5,489 nt of DNA from Planctomycetota bacterium (lineage in GTDB: Bacteria; Planctomycetota; UBA8108; UBA1146; JAJFFE01), in NCBI GenBank assembly GCA_020425835.1, contig JAGQRC010000300.1, forward strand, positions 1 through 5,489, given 5' to 3'. The notes beneath the pieces are model-generated. The model was not told the DNA's origin, searched no databases, and saw only the letters and a program-made list of their open reading frames with translations. This document shows positions 1-5,489 of this stretch, in pieces (the stretch's first letter is position 1; each line of letters starts with the position of its first letter). A program made the translations under genes and the position numbers.

Positions 1-1853
1 TCGCCAAGGCGATCCTCGAGATGAACGGGTACGACCTCTGGGAGACCGAGCTGGAGGACGGCAGTCTCAACTACAACATCCGCCATCATGCCAGCCGCAC
101 CCAGACGCCGCTCGATCCAGTGACCGAGATCGTCGAGTCCGCCAAGGTCCTGGGACTGGAGAAGGACGAGGAGATCGCCACCCTCGTGCTGCAGCTCGAG
201 CACGTCGAGTCCAACGTCGTCGTACAGGCGCTCCGAGAGCTCCTCGAAGTCACCGGCTCGAAGACGGCAACGGGAACGCTGCGGGTCGTCACACTGCCGC
301 AGAACGAGACCCTGATCATCAAGTCCAAGGTCCGGATCCTGAAGCACATCCAGGACCTGGTCGAGTACATCGACGTCGAGGTCAAGGGCCCCGAGCAGAT
401 CCTCCAGGTGCGCGAGCTCTACTACGCGGATGCGTTCGACATGGTCGACATACTGCAGCAGGCGCTCGACAGCGCGGGTCAGGGTCGGATCGGTCGACGC
501 ACGACGACGCCGCGAACTCGGGGCGCCGCCGGCGCCGCGGGTACTCCGACGACCGCGACTCAGATCGGTGAAGCCACTCGACTGATCCCCGACATCCGCA
601 CACAGAAGATCCTGATCCAGAGCACGAGCCCCGAAGAGGTCGACCTCGTGCACCTCCTGATCGACGAGCTCGACACCAAGCTGCGCAACACCCGGGCGAA
701 CACGCACGTCTATCGGGTGAAGTTCCTGAAGGCGGCCGATCTCCGCGAAACGGTCACGCAGCTGATCGAGGGAGCGGCCGGTAGCCTCCGCTCTTCCACG
801 CGGACGACCGGCGCCCGGACGACCGGCGCGCGAACCACGGGTGCAGCACAGCCGCAACAGGGCCAGTCGCTGGTCCCTTCGCGGATCGTCAACCACGACG
901 AGACGAACTCGCTCCTGATCCAGGCGGAGCCGGAGGAGTACGAAGAGATCCTCGGCATCCTCGACAGCATCGACCGGAAACGACGCCAAGTCTTCCTCGA
1001 AGCGGCGTTGGTGCAGGTCTCCGACACGTCATCGCTGAACTACACGATCGAGTACCTCGCCGGCGAGCTCGACGATACCGCGACGCGGCTCGCCGCGATG
1101 AGCGCATTCGGACTCTCGACGCTGGACGTTTCGCAACTTCCGGGCAACTTCACGAGGGCGTTCACCGGTAATGCGCCGACCGGTCTGTTGGCAGCAGTCA
1201 GTCACCGCGGGCAGCTTCCTGTGCTGCTCCGAGCGATCAAGACCGACACCGACTCCCAGATCCTCGCGACGCCGTTCATCCTCGCGGACGACAACCAGCC
1301 CAACTCGCTCTCGGTCCAGACCGAGGTCTTCTTCGAGACGTCGAGCCAGGGTCAGGTGGCGGTGACCTCCGGTCTCGACTCGGAGCTCGCGGGAATCACC
1401 CTCAGCTTGACACCGACGATCTCCGGCAGCGTCGTTCTGCTCGAGCTCGAACTCGAGGTGTCGAGCTTCGGTGGAGCGTCATCCGGCGCGGGCGCGGTCC
1501 CCGACAAGTCGACCAACACGATCACGTCGAGCGTGACCATCCCCAACGGAGAGCTCTTCGTGATCGGTGGACTGGCGCGCGAGAACTCCTCGAAGGCGGT
1601 CGACAAGATCCCGCTGCTCGGTGACCTGCCGCTGATCGGACGACTGTTCCAGTCGCGGGGTTCCACGAAGAGCCGCGACAACCTGTACATCTTCCTGACG
1701 GCCCACATCCTCTCCGACGACAACAGCGACGACCTGCGCCACTTCACGCGCCAGGCGGTCGAGGGGACGCGAGCGTTCGAGGACAAGTTCCGGATCCAGC
1801 AGTTCACACCGTTTCCGGGTGCTGCCGCCGCCGCCAAAGGAGACGACCAGTGA
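1..1853 (+). CDS. gspD: Type II secretion system secretin GspD, 5'-partial
   Basis: GspD forms the multimeric outer-membrane channel through which folded exoproteins leave the periplasm. The reading frame is open from base 3 (AKAILE precedes the ATG at 21), and this stretch matches the end of an N0 domain. The ATG at 21 is therefore internal, and the real start, signal sequence and any lipobox lie upstream. Numbering residues from that Met: N1 about 50-118 (QLEHVESNVVVQALREL), N2 about 127-220, N3 about 228-320 (VYRVKFLKAADLRETVTQLI, then IVNHDETNSLLIQ), secretin domain about 322-565. The secretin signature is IPLLGDLPLIGRLFQS at 530-545, preceded by IPNGELFVIGGLAR at 507-520. Low-complexity Thr/Arg/Ala/Gly insertions interrupt N2 (about 155-180) and N3 (about 252-282). 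The roughly 40-residue tail ends in poly-Ala, with no obvious long S-domain for a pilotin. The stop overlaps gspE. Family and gene are well supported by domain order and neighbours. Confidence 0.95.
   Translation, partial: AKAILEMNGYDLWETELEDGSLNYNIRHHASRTQTPLDPVTEIVESAKVLGLEKDEEIATLVLQLEHVESNVVVQALRELLEVTGSKTATGTLRVVTLPQNETLIIKSKVRILKHIQDLVEYIDVEVKGPEQILQVRELYYADAFDMVDILQQALDSAGQGRIGRRTTTPRTRGAAGAAGTPTTATQIGEATRLIPDIRTQKILIQSTSPEEVDLVHLLIDELDTKLRNTRANTHVYRVKFLKAADLRETVTQLIEGAAGSLRSSTRTTGARTTGARTTGAAQPQQGQSLVPSRIVNHDETNSLLIQAEPEEYEEILGILDSIDRKRRQVFLEAALVQVSDTSSLNYTIEYLAGELDDTATRLAAMSAFGLSTLDVSQLPGNFTRAFTGNAPTGLLAAVSHRGQLPVLLRAIKTDTDSQILATPFILADDNQPNSLSVQTEVFFETSSQGQVAVTSGLDSELAGITLSLTPTISGSVVLLELELEVSSFGGASSGAGAVPDKSTNTITSSVTIPNGELFVIGGLARENSSKAVDKIPLLGDLPLIGRLFQSRGSTKSRDNLYIFLTAHILSDDNSDDLRHFTRQAVEGTRAFEDKFRIQQFTPFPGAAAAAKGDDQ
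522..539 (+). repeat. Two 9-bp direct repeats encoding Gly-Ala-Ala in the GspD N2 loop
   Basis: GGCGCCGCC at 522-530 is followed directly by GGCGCCGCG at 531-539, giving GAAGAA at residues 168-173 of the visible GspD. It lies in a basic Thr/Arg/Gly/Ala stretch (about residues 155-180) between the two halves of N2, a position where a flexible loop is plausible. It is short and could be ordinary low-complexity coding sequence. Confidence 0.6.
801..845 (+). repeat. Three 15-bp tandem repeats encoding RTTGA in the GspD N3 loop
   Basis: Three adjacent units occupy 801-815, 816-830 and 831-845, each encoding Arg-Thr-Thr-Gly-Ala (visible GspD residues 261-275). Units 1 and 2 differ only in their last base (GCC against GCG). 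Unit 3 differs from unit 1 at all five third codon positions and nowhere else. The repeat sits between the two halves of N3, where GspD proteins commonly carry a variable Gly/Ser/Ala-rich loop facing the channel. Confidence 0.9.
1836..1843 (+). promoter_or_regulatory. Ribosome binding site for gspE
   Basis: AAAGGAGA inside the last codons of gspD is a strong Shine-Dalgarno match, ending six bases before the GTG at 1850. It fixes the GTG as the gspE start even though that codon overlaps the gspD stop. Confidence 0.85.
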
Positions 1854-3553
1854 AGCTCACGCTCTTCGACGACCTCGTTCGCGAGGGCCACCTCCAGGAG
1901 TCCCAGCTCGAGGAGTGCCTCGAAGAGGAGCGGGAGACCGGAGAGCCGTTGGACCGGATCCTCCGGCACAAGGGCTACGTCACCGAGGCGGTCCTGCTCT
2001 CGATGCTGGCCAAACGCCTGCGGATCCCGTTCGTCGACGACCTCGAGAAGATCGAGGTCCCGAGCCTGTTCATCGACAAGGTCCCGGCCCAGTTCGCGCG
2101 CAACTACAACCTGATCGCCGTGGAGCAGGAGAACGGGAGCCTCCGGGTGGCGACCTGCGATCCGCTCGACATCCACCCGATGGATGATCTTGCGGCCCTG
2201 GTCGGCTGCATGGTCGAGCCGGTCGTCTCACCTCGCGGTGAGATCACCGCACTGATCAACCGCGCCTATCAACGCTCGTCCGCAGATGTGGATGAGCTGC
2301 TGGAGGGCCTCGAGGACGACGAGATCCTGGGACTCGCCGACGTGATCCAGGAGTCGGAGGACGTCCTCGACATCGCCAACAAGGCGCCGATCATCAAACT
2401 GATGAACACCATCCTGTTCGAGGCGCTCAAGATCCGCGCCTCGGACATCCACCTGCAGCCCTTCGCGGACCGCCTCCAGGTGCGGTACCGGATCGACGGC
2501 ATCCTCTACGACTCCAAGGTCGTCCCCAAGAAGGTCCAGGATGCGTTGACCTCCCGCGTCAAGGTCATGGGCAAGATGGACATCGCCGAGCGTCGTCTTC
2601 CTCAGGACGGCCGGACCTCGGTCAAGGTGGGTGACAGCGAGGTCGACGTCCGGATCTCGTCGGTGCCGACCTCCGACGGCGAGCGCATCGTGTTCCGACT
2701 GCTCGACAAGAGCGCGCGCCTGTACAAGCTGCAGGAGATCGGGCTGAACGCCCACAACCTCCACCTCATGGGCAACCTGATCCAGTGCACTCACGGGATC
2801 ATCCTGGTGACCGGGCCGACCGGTTCGGGAAAGACCACGACGCTGTACGCGTCTCTCGGCGAGATCGACGCCGAGGAGAAGAACATCATCACGATCGAGG
2901 ACCCGATCGAATACAACCTGGACACGGTCAGCCAGATCCAGGTGTCGACGAAGAAGGGTCTGACCTTCGCGGCGGGACTGCGCTCGCTCCTGCGTCAGGA
3001 CCCGGACGTCATGATGGTCGGAGAGATCCGCGACCCGGAGACCGCCAACATCGCGGTGCAGGCCGCGAACACCGGACACCTGGTCTTCTCGACGCTCCAC
3101 ACGAACGACTCCGCCGGTGCGGTGACCCGAATGGTCGACCTCGGGGTGGAGCCGTACCTGGTCTCGAGCTCGCTGATCGGAGTGATCGCACAGCGGCTGA
3201 TCCGGGTGATCTGCCAGCGGTGCAAGGTCGGCTACGAGCCGTCCGCGGGGGAGCTCAAGGAGCTCGGCTGCGCGCGCAGCGAACTGCTCAACGGCTTGCT
3301 CTATCGCGGCGAGGGGTGCGACGCCTGCCTGGGTCGCGGCCTGTACGACCGGACCGCGATCTACGAGATCCTGATGATCAACGAGACGATCCGCGATCAG
3401 ATCATCTCGCGGACCAGCGCTTCGGTCATCAAGCAGGTCGCGGTCGAGTCCGGACATCTCAAGACCCTGCGTATGGATGGCTGTGAGAAGGTCAAGCAGG
3501 GACTGAGCACGCTCGAAGAGGTCTACCGCGTGACCCAGATGGACGTCTTCTGA
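1850..3553 (+). CDS. gspE: Type II secretion system ATPase GspE
   Basis: GspE is the cytoplasmic hexameric ATPase that powers pseudopilus assembly, docking on GspL and GspF. The 567-residue protein begins at a GTG with a strong ribosome binding site. Residues 1-140 form a T2SSE N-terminal (MshEN-like) domain with two helical repeats (around LFDDLVREGHL and LDRILRHKGYV). An acidic linker follows at about 143-175. The catalytic core carries Walker A GPTGSGKTT (322-330), Asp box ITIEDPIEY (347-355), Walker B DPDVMMVGEIRD (384-395) and His box TGHLVFSTLHTND (408-420). A tetracysteine zinc site, C455-x2-C458 and C490-x2-C493, is complete. The length is slightly above many GspE proteins, in the range shared with PilB. 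PilB or another type IV pilus ATPase is the alternative, but position between gspD and gspF/gspG favours GspE. All catalytic motifs are intact. It overlaps gspD by GTGA and gspF by one base, implying coupled translation. Confidence 0.96.
   Translation: MKLTLFDDLVREGHLQESQLEECLEEERETGEPLDRILRHKGYVTEAVLLSMLAKRLRIPFVDDLEKIEVPSLFIDKVPAQFARNYNLIAVEQENGSLRVATCDPLDIHPMDDLAALVGCMVEPVVSPRGEITALINRAYQRSSADVDELLEGLEDDEILGLADVIQESEDVLDIANKAPIIKLMNTILFEALKIRASDIHLQPFADRLQVRYRIDGILYDSKVVPKKVQDALTSRVKVMGKMDIAERRLPQDGRTSVKVGDSEVDVRISSVPTSDGERIVFRLLDKSARLYKLQEIGLNAHNLHLMGNLIQCTHGIILVTGPTGSGKTTTLYASLGEIDAEEKNIITIEDPIEYNLDTVSQIQVSTKKGLTFAAGLRSLLRQDPDVMMVGEIRDPETANIAVQAANTGHLVFSTLHTNDSAGAVTRMVDLGVEPYLVSSSLIGVIAQRLIRVICQRCKVGYEPSAGELKELGCARSELLNGLLYRGEGCDACLGRGLYDRTAIYEILMINETIRDQIISRTSASVIKQVAVESGHLKTLRMDGCEKVKQGLSTLEEVYRVTQMDVF
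2226..2250 (+). other. Overlapping inverted repeats inside gspE
   Basis: TCTCACC (2226-2232) pairs perfectly with GGTGAGA (2237-2243) around a 4-base loop TCGC. The right arm also belongs to a second inverted repeat: GCGGTG (2235-2240) pairs with CACCGC (2245-2250) around AGAT. The two hairpins are mutually exclusive. There is no T-run, so this is not a terminator. It may be a chance result of GC-rich coding sequence. Confidence 0.45.
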
Positions 3554-4767
3554 TGCCGATCTTCCAGTACGAGGCCCTCAGCGGCCGCGGCAAGCTCGTC
3601 AAGGGAACCATCGACGCCGACACAGCGCGCGATGCCCGGGAGAAGCTGCGTCGCCAGGAGATCCGCGTCACGGCCATGTCCAAGGTGGACGCGGCCAGGA
3701 AGCGCAAGGATGCTCGCAAGAAGTTCACGCTCGAGCGCAAGATCAGCGTCCGGAATCTCGCGATCCTCACCCGCCAGCTGTCGACGCTACTGGGATCCGG
3801 AATCCACTTGGCCGAGGCGCTCGGCGCGTTGATCGAACAGGTCGAGGAGAAACGGACGGAGATGATCCTCCGCGATACGCGCGAGAAGGTCGTCTCGGGA
3901 ATCAACCTCGCGGAGGCGATGTCCTACCACCCGTCCGTATTCTCGGACCTGTACGTCAACATGGTCCGGGCGGGCGAGGCGAGCGGAAACCTCGACGAGG
4001 TCCTGAACCGGCTCGCCGACTACCTGCAGAAACAGGCCAGCCTGCGCGGCAAGGTCATCGCGGCGCTGACCTATCCGGGCATCATGATGCTCGTGGGGAC
4101 CGGTGTCGTGGTCTTCCTGATGTCGTACGTCGTTCCCAAGATCACGACGATCCTGGAGAGCCGCAACCAGGTGCTGCCGTGGACGACGGTCACCCTGATG
4201 CAGGTGAGCAACCTCTTCGAGAACTACTGGTGGGTCCTGCTCGTCGGGTTGCTCGCGGTCATGGTCGGTCTGCGCGGATTCATGGCGACCGAGAAAGGGC
4301 GGCTCTGGTTCGACATCACGCTGCTCCGCGTGCCCATCGTCGGCACCTTGTTCAAGAAGCAGGCGATCTCCCGTTTCACGATCACCTTCTCGGCGCTCCT
4401 CAAGAGCGGCCTTCCGGCGCTCGACTCGCTCCGCATCGTCTCCCGAGTGGTCAACAACACGGTCTTGACCCGGGTTCTCGACAAGGTGGCGGAGCACATC
4501 ATGGAGGGTGCGGACATCTCGACCCCTCTGAAGCACTCGAAGATCTTCCCGCCGATGGTCGCGTACATGATCGCCGTCGGGGAGCAGAGCGGACAGCTCG
4601 AAGACATCCTGGATCGCATCGCGGACGCCTACGACGAAGAGATCGACCTCGCGGTGCAGAAGATGACCGCGGCGGTGGAGCCGATGATCATCATCGGCCT
4701 CGCCGTGGTGGTCGGGTTCATCATCATGGCCGTGCTGATGCCGCTCCTCCAGTTCAACAACCTGTAG
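3553..4767 (+). CDS. gspF: Type II secretion system inner-membrane platform protein GspF
   Basis: GspF is the polytopic inner-membrane protein that links the GspE motor to pseudopilin assembly. At 404 residues it has the usual family length. Two T2SSF domains are visible as an internal duplication. The first runs from about 67 (LAILTRQLSTLLGSGIHLAEAL) to about 165, the second from about 272 (RFTITFSALLKSGLPALDSL) to about 370. Each contains the paired motif MVRAGEASGNLDEVL (137-151) or IAVGEQSGQLEDIL (340-353). Hydrophobic segments lie at about 168-194, 224-243 and 376-397, giving three membrane spans with mostly cytoplasmic domains. The ATG overlaps the gspE stop (TGATG), and only a weak GGA lies upstream, so translation is probably coupled to gspE. 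PilC is the paralogous alternative, but the operon context decides for GspF. Confidence 0.95.
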   Translation: MPIFQYEALSGRGKLVKGTIDADTARDAREKLRRQEIRVTAMSKVDAARKRKDARKKFTLERKISVRNLAILTRQLSTLLGSGIHLAEALGALIEQVEEKRTEMILRDTREKVVSGINLAEAMSYHPSVFSDLYVNMVRAGEASGNLDEVLNRLADYLQKQASLRGKVIAALTYPGIMMLVGTGVVVFLMSYVVPKITTILESRNQVLPWTTVTLMQVSNLFENYWWVLLVGLLAVMVGLRGFMATEKGRLWFDITLLRVPIVGTLFKKQAISRFTITFSALLKSGLPALDSLRIVSRVVNNTVLTRVLDKVAEHIMEGADISTPLKHSKIFPPMVAYMIAVGEQSGQLEDILDRIADAYDEEIDLAVQKMTAAVEPMIIIGLAVVVGFIIMAVLMPLLQFNNL

Positions 4768-4774
4768 AGATTGT

Positions 4775-4778
4775 GAGG
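4775..4778 (+). promoter_or_regulatory. Ribosome binding site for gspG
   Basis: GAGG in the 17-base gspF-gspG gap ends six bases before the GTG at 4785. This favours that start over the in-frame GTG at 4773, which has only a weak AGAGA upstream. A weak stem (4767-4772 with 4777-4782, two wobble pairs, loop GTGA) would cover the last two bases of this site. Confidence 0.6.
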
Positions 4779-4784
4779 TCTCCA

Positions 4785-5210
4785 GTGAACGCAAGACGAC
4801 GTCGCGCAACGGTGCGCAGCGCAGGTTTCTCCCTGATCGAGCTGATCGTGGTGATCACGATCATCGGCATTCTCGCGACCGCGGTGGTGATGAACCTCCA
4901 GGGACGCGACGAGGATGCGAAGGTCGCCAAGGTGAAAGCGGACTTCACCACGTGTGGCTCCGCGATCGACATGTTCAAGCTCGACCACGGACGCTTCCCG
5001 GACAGCCTCGAGGAGCTGCTCAACCCGCCCGACACCGGCAACGGCAAGAAGTACATCAAGAACATGCCGACCGACCCGTGGACCAACGAGCCCTACCAGA
5101 TCGAGACCTCGGATGACGGCAGCCCGATCCTGATCTCCTACGGCGCGGACATGGCCGAGGGCGGGGAGGGCTACAACCAGGATCTGTACAGCAACGACAT
5201 GGGACAGTAG
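4785..5210 (+). CDS. gspG: Type II secretion system major pseudopilin GspG
   Basis: GspG is the major subunit of the periplasmic pseudopilus. From the GTG at 4785 it is 141 residues long. A 14-residue basic leader (MNARRRRATVRSAG) ends at the prepilin peptidase site G14|F15, followed by FSLIEL with the essential Glu at mature +5 (E19). The hydrophobic assembly helix extends to about residue 38. The C-terminal domain shows the GspG pattern: DMFKLDHGRFPDSLEELL (62-79), a YIKNMPTDPW segment (90-99), then SYGADMAEGGEGYNQDL (118-134). The last stretch matches the loop that binds calcium in characterised GspG proteins, with D122 and D133 as likely ligands. Met replaces the usual Pro at mature +22, and the TTEQGL segment common in proteobacterial GspG is absent. 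A GTG at 4773 would add four residues (MRSP) and is the alternative start. In-frame codons further upstream overlap gspF and are not part of this gene. Confidence 0.93.
   Translation: MNARRRRATVRSAGFSLIELIVVITIIGILATAVVMNLQGRDEDAKVAKVKADFTTCGSAIDMFKLDHGRFPDSLEELLNPPDTGNGKKYIKNMPTDPWTNEPYQIETSDDGSPILISYGADMAEGGEGYNQDLYSNDMGQ
4843..4863 (+). other. Inverted repeat early in gspG
   Basis: TGATCGTG (4843-4850) pairs perfectly with CACGATCA (4856-4863) around a 5-base loop, giving an 8-bp stem over codons 20-27, which encode the start of the pseudopilin hydrophobic helix. There is no following T-run. Alternating ATC and GTG codons make such palindromes easier by chance. Confidence 0.5.
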
Positions 5211-5214
5211 AGGG
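5210..5214 (+). promoter_or_regulatory. Ribosome binding site for gspH
   Basis: GAGGG begins at the last base of the gspG stop codon and ends four bases before the GTG at 5219. It supports that start and re-initiation by ribosomes finishing gspG. Confidence 0.65.
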
Positions 5215-5218
5215 CTCG

Positions 5219-5489
5219 GTGAACGCTCGCATCCCTCGAGATCGGATCAGACGAGGAGATCAGGGTGGCTTCACCCTGATCGAGATCATCGTCGTCATGC
5301 TGATCCTCGGGGTCCTCGCGAGCGTCGCGCTGCCCGAACTCCAGGGCGTCTCGCCGAAGTACCGCCTCCGGTCGGCCGCTCGACTGGTCGGCGGCGAGAT
5401 CCAGCTGATCTACAGCATGGCGGCGACCACCGGCAAGGTGTACGGGCTGCGCTACGACTTCGAGAATCGCACGGTCCAAGCGATCTTGC
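5219..5489 (+). CDS. gspH: Type II secretion minor pseudopilin, probably GspH, 3'-partial
   Basis: Ninety codons are visible from a GTG eight bases after gspG, and the frame is still open at the window edge. The product has a basic 17-residue leader (MNARIPRDRIRRGDQGG) and the prepilin peptidase site G17|F18, followed by FTLIEI with Glu at mature +5 (E22). A hydrophobic helix, IIVVMLILGVLASVALPEL, spans about 23-41. The next segment, RLRSAARLVGGEIQLIYSMAATTGKVYGLRYDF in outline (49-81), fits the GspH pattern, in which a helix rich in Ala/Arg leads to the first strands of the minor pseudopilin fold. GspH belongs to the pseudopilus and, with GspI, J and K, is placed at or near the tip. Assignment to GspH rather than another minor pseudopilin rests on gene order after gspG and this segment. 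The C-terminal domain is missing, so identity is less certain than for the other genes. Confidence 0.85.
   Translation, partial: MNARIPRDRIRRGDQGGFTLIEIIVVMLILGVLASVALPELQGVSPKYRLRSAARLVGGEIQLIYSMAATTGKVYGLRYDFENRTVQAIL
5258..5281 (+). other. Perfect 10-bp hairpin over the GspH signal-cleavage codons
   Basis: GATCAGGGTG (5258-5267) is the exact reverse complement of CACCCTGATC (5272-5281), separated by the 4-base loop GCTT. It covers exactly codons 14-21 of gspH (D-Q-G-G-F-T-L-I), including the prepilin peptidase cleavage site, starting 39 bases after the first base of the start codon. No T-run follows, so it does not look like an intrinsic terminator. It could form a stable mRNA stem near the start of gspH. 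Confidence 0.7.

Noticed and set aside
21..23. ATG at 21 as the true start of gspD
   Set aside because: The frame is open to the window edge, the preceding residues AKAILE continue an N0-like helix, and no signal sequence follows the ATG.
1352..2176. Minus-strand open frame (274 codons) spanning the gspD/gspE junction
   Set aside because: It runs antisense across two real genes, with low-complexity Ser- and Asp-rich stretches and no family resemblance.
2228..3457. Long minus-strand open frame (409 codons) opposite gspE
   Set aside because: It is antisense to an intact GspE with all catalytic motifs. Its product is dominated by Asp, Arg, Val, His and Leu, the typical mirror of GC-rich codon usage, with no recognisable motif.
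2785..3486. Plus-strand open frame (233 codons) inside gspE
   Set aside because: It is an alternative-frame shadow of the GspE catalytic core, composed mainly of Arg, Asp, Gly and Pro.
1850..4767. Type IV pilus assembly genes (pilB, pilC) instead of gspE and gspF
   Set aside because: The proteins are homologous, but flanking by a secretin with an N0-N3 layout and by a GspG-type pseudopilin with the DPW and GAD...GGEG features fits T2SS.
4179..4784. Upstream in-frame extension of gspG into gspF
   Set aside because: This part is an out-of-frame reading of gspF, rich in Arg/His/Gly/Asp. The pseudopilin leader and ribosome binding site place the real start at 4785.
3787..4809. Long minus-strand open frame (340 codons) opposite gspF
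   Set aside because: The product is rich in Asp/His/Arg/Glu with no domain, and it lies fully opposite well-supported gspF coding sequence.
5258..5281. Hairpin in gspH as an intrinsic terminator
   Set aside because: No T-run follows, and the open reading frame continues through it with clear pseudopilin sequence.
1..5489. A previously undescribed system or mobile island
   Set aside because: Every stretch is explained by conserved T2SS core genes in standard order with uniform composition. No foreign gene, insertion or attachment site is visible.

Overview
The window is one uninterrupted stretch of a type II secretion system (T2SS, general secretory pathway) operon. All genes are on the + strand, in the order gspD (5' end missing), gspE, gspF, gspG, gspH (3' end missing). 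There is no gene-free stretch: the largest gap between coding regions is 17 bases. I see no RNA gene, mobile element, CRISPR array, promoter or terminator. The DNA is GC-rich with strong G/C preference at third codon positions, and three of the four visible start codons are GTG. A T2SS implies a diderm, Gram-negative-type bacterium. The GC-rich composition and divergent GspD and GspG sequences would fit a deltaproteobacterial or Myxococcota-like lineage, but that is a guess and the window has no taxonomic marker.

Layout: positions 1-1853 encode the outer-membrane secretin GspD, from the end of its N0 domain through N1, N2, N3 and the secretin barrel. Positions 1850-3553 encode the cytoplasmic motor ATPase GspE. 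Positions 3553-4767 encode the inner-membrane platform protein GspF. Positions 4785-5210 encode the major pseudopilin GspG, and 5219-5489 the first 90 codons of a minor pseudopilin, probably GspH. Both pseudopilins start at GTG, so a search restricted to ATG starts would miss or misplace them. Junctions are tight: a 4-base GTGA overlap (D/E), a 1-base TGATG overlap (E/F), a 17-base gap (F/G) and an 8-base gap (G/H). This indicates one transcript with translational coupling.

Together, GspE hydrolyses ATP and drives GspF. GspF assembles GspG, primed at the tip by minor pseudopilins such as GspH, into a periplasmic pseudopilus that pushes folded exoproteins through the GspD channel. GspC would be expected upstream, and gspI, J, K, L, M and the prepilin peptidase downstream or elsewhere.

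I found no undescribed system here; this is a conventional T2SS core. The points worth a second look are small. They are a perfect 10-bp hairpin over the GspH signal-cleavage codons and a similar 8-bp one early in gspG; a 15-bp triplicated repeat in the GspD N3 loop whose copies differ only synonymously; a GspE N-terminal domain with eroded cyclic-di-GMP signature residues; and family-conserved residues replaced in GspG and GspD.
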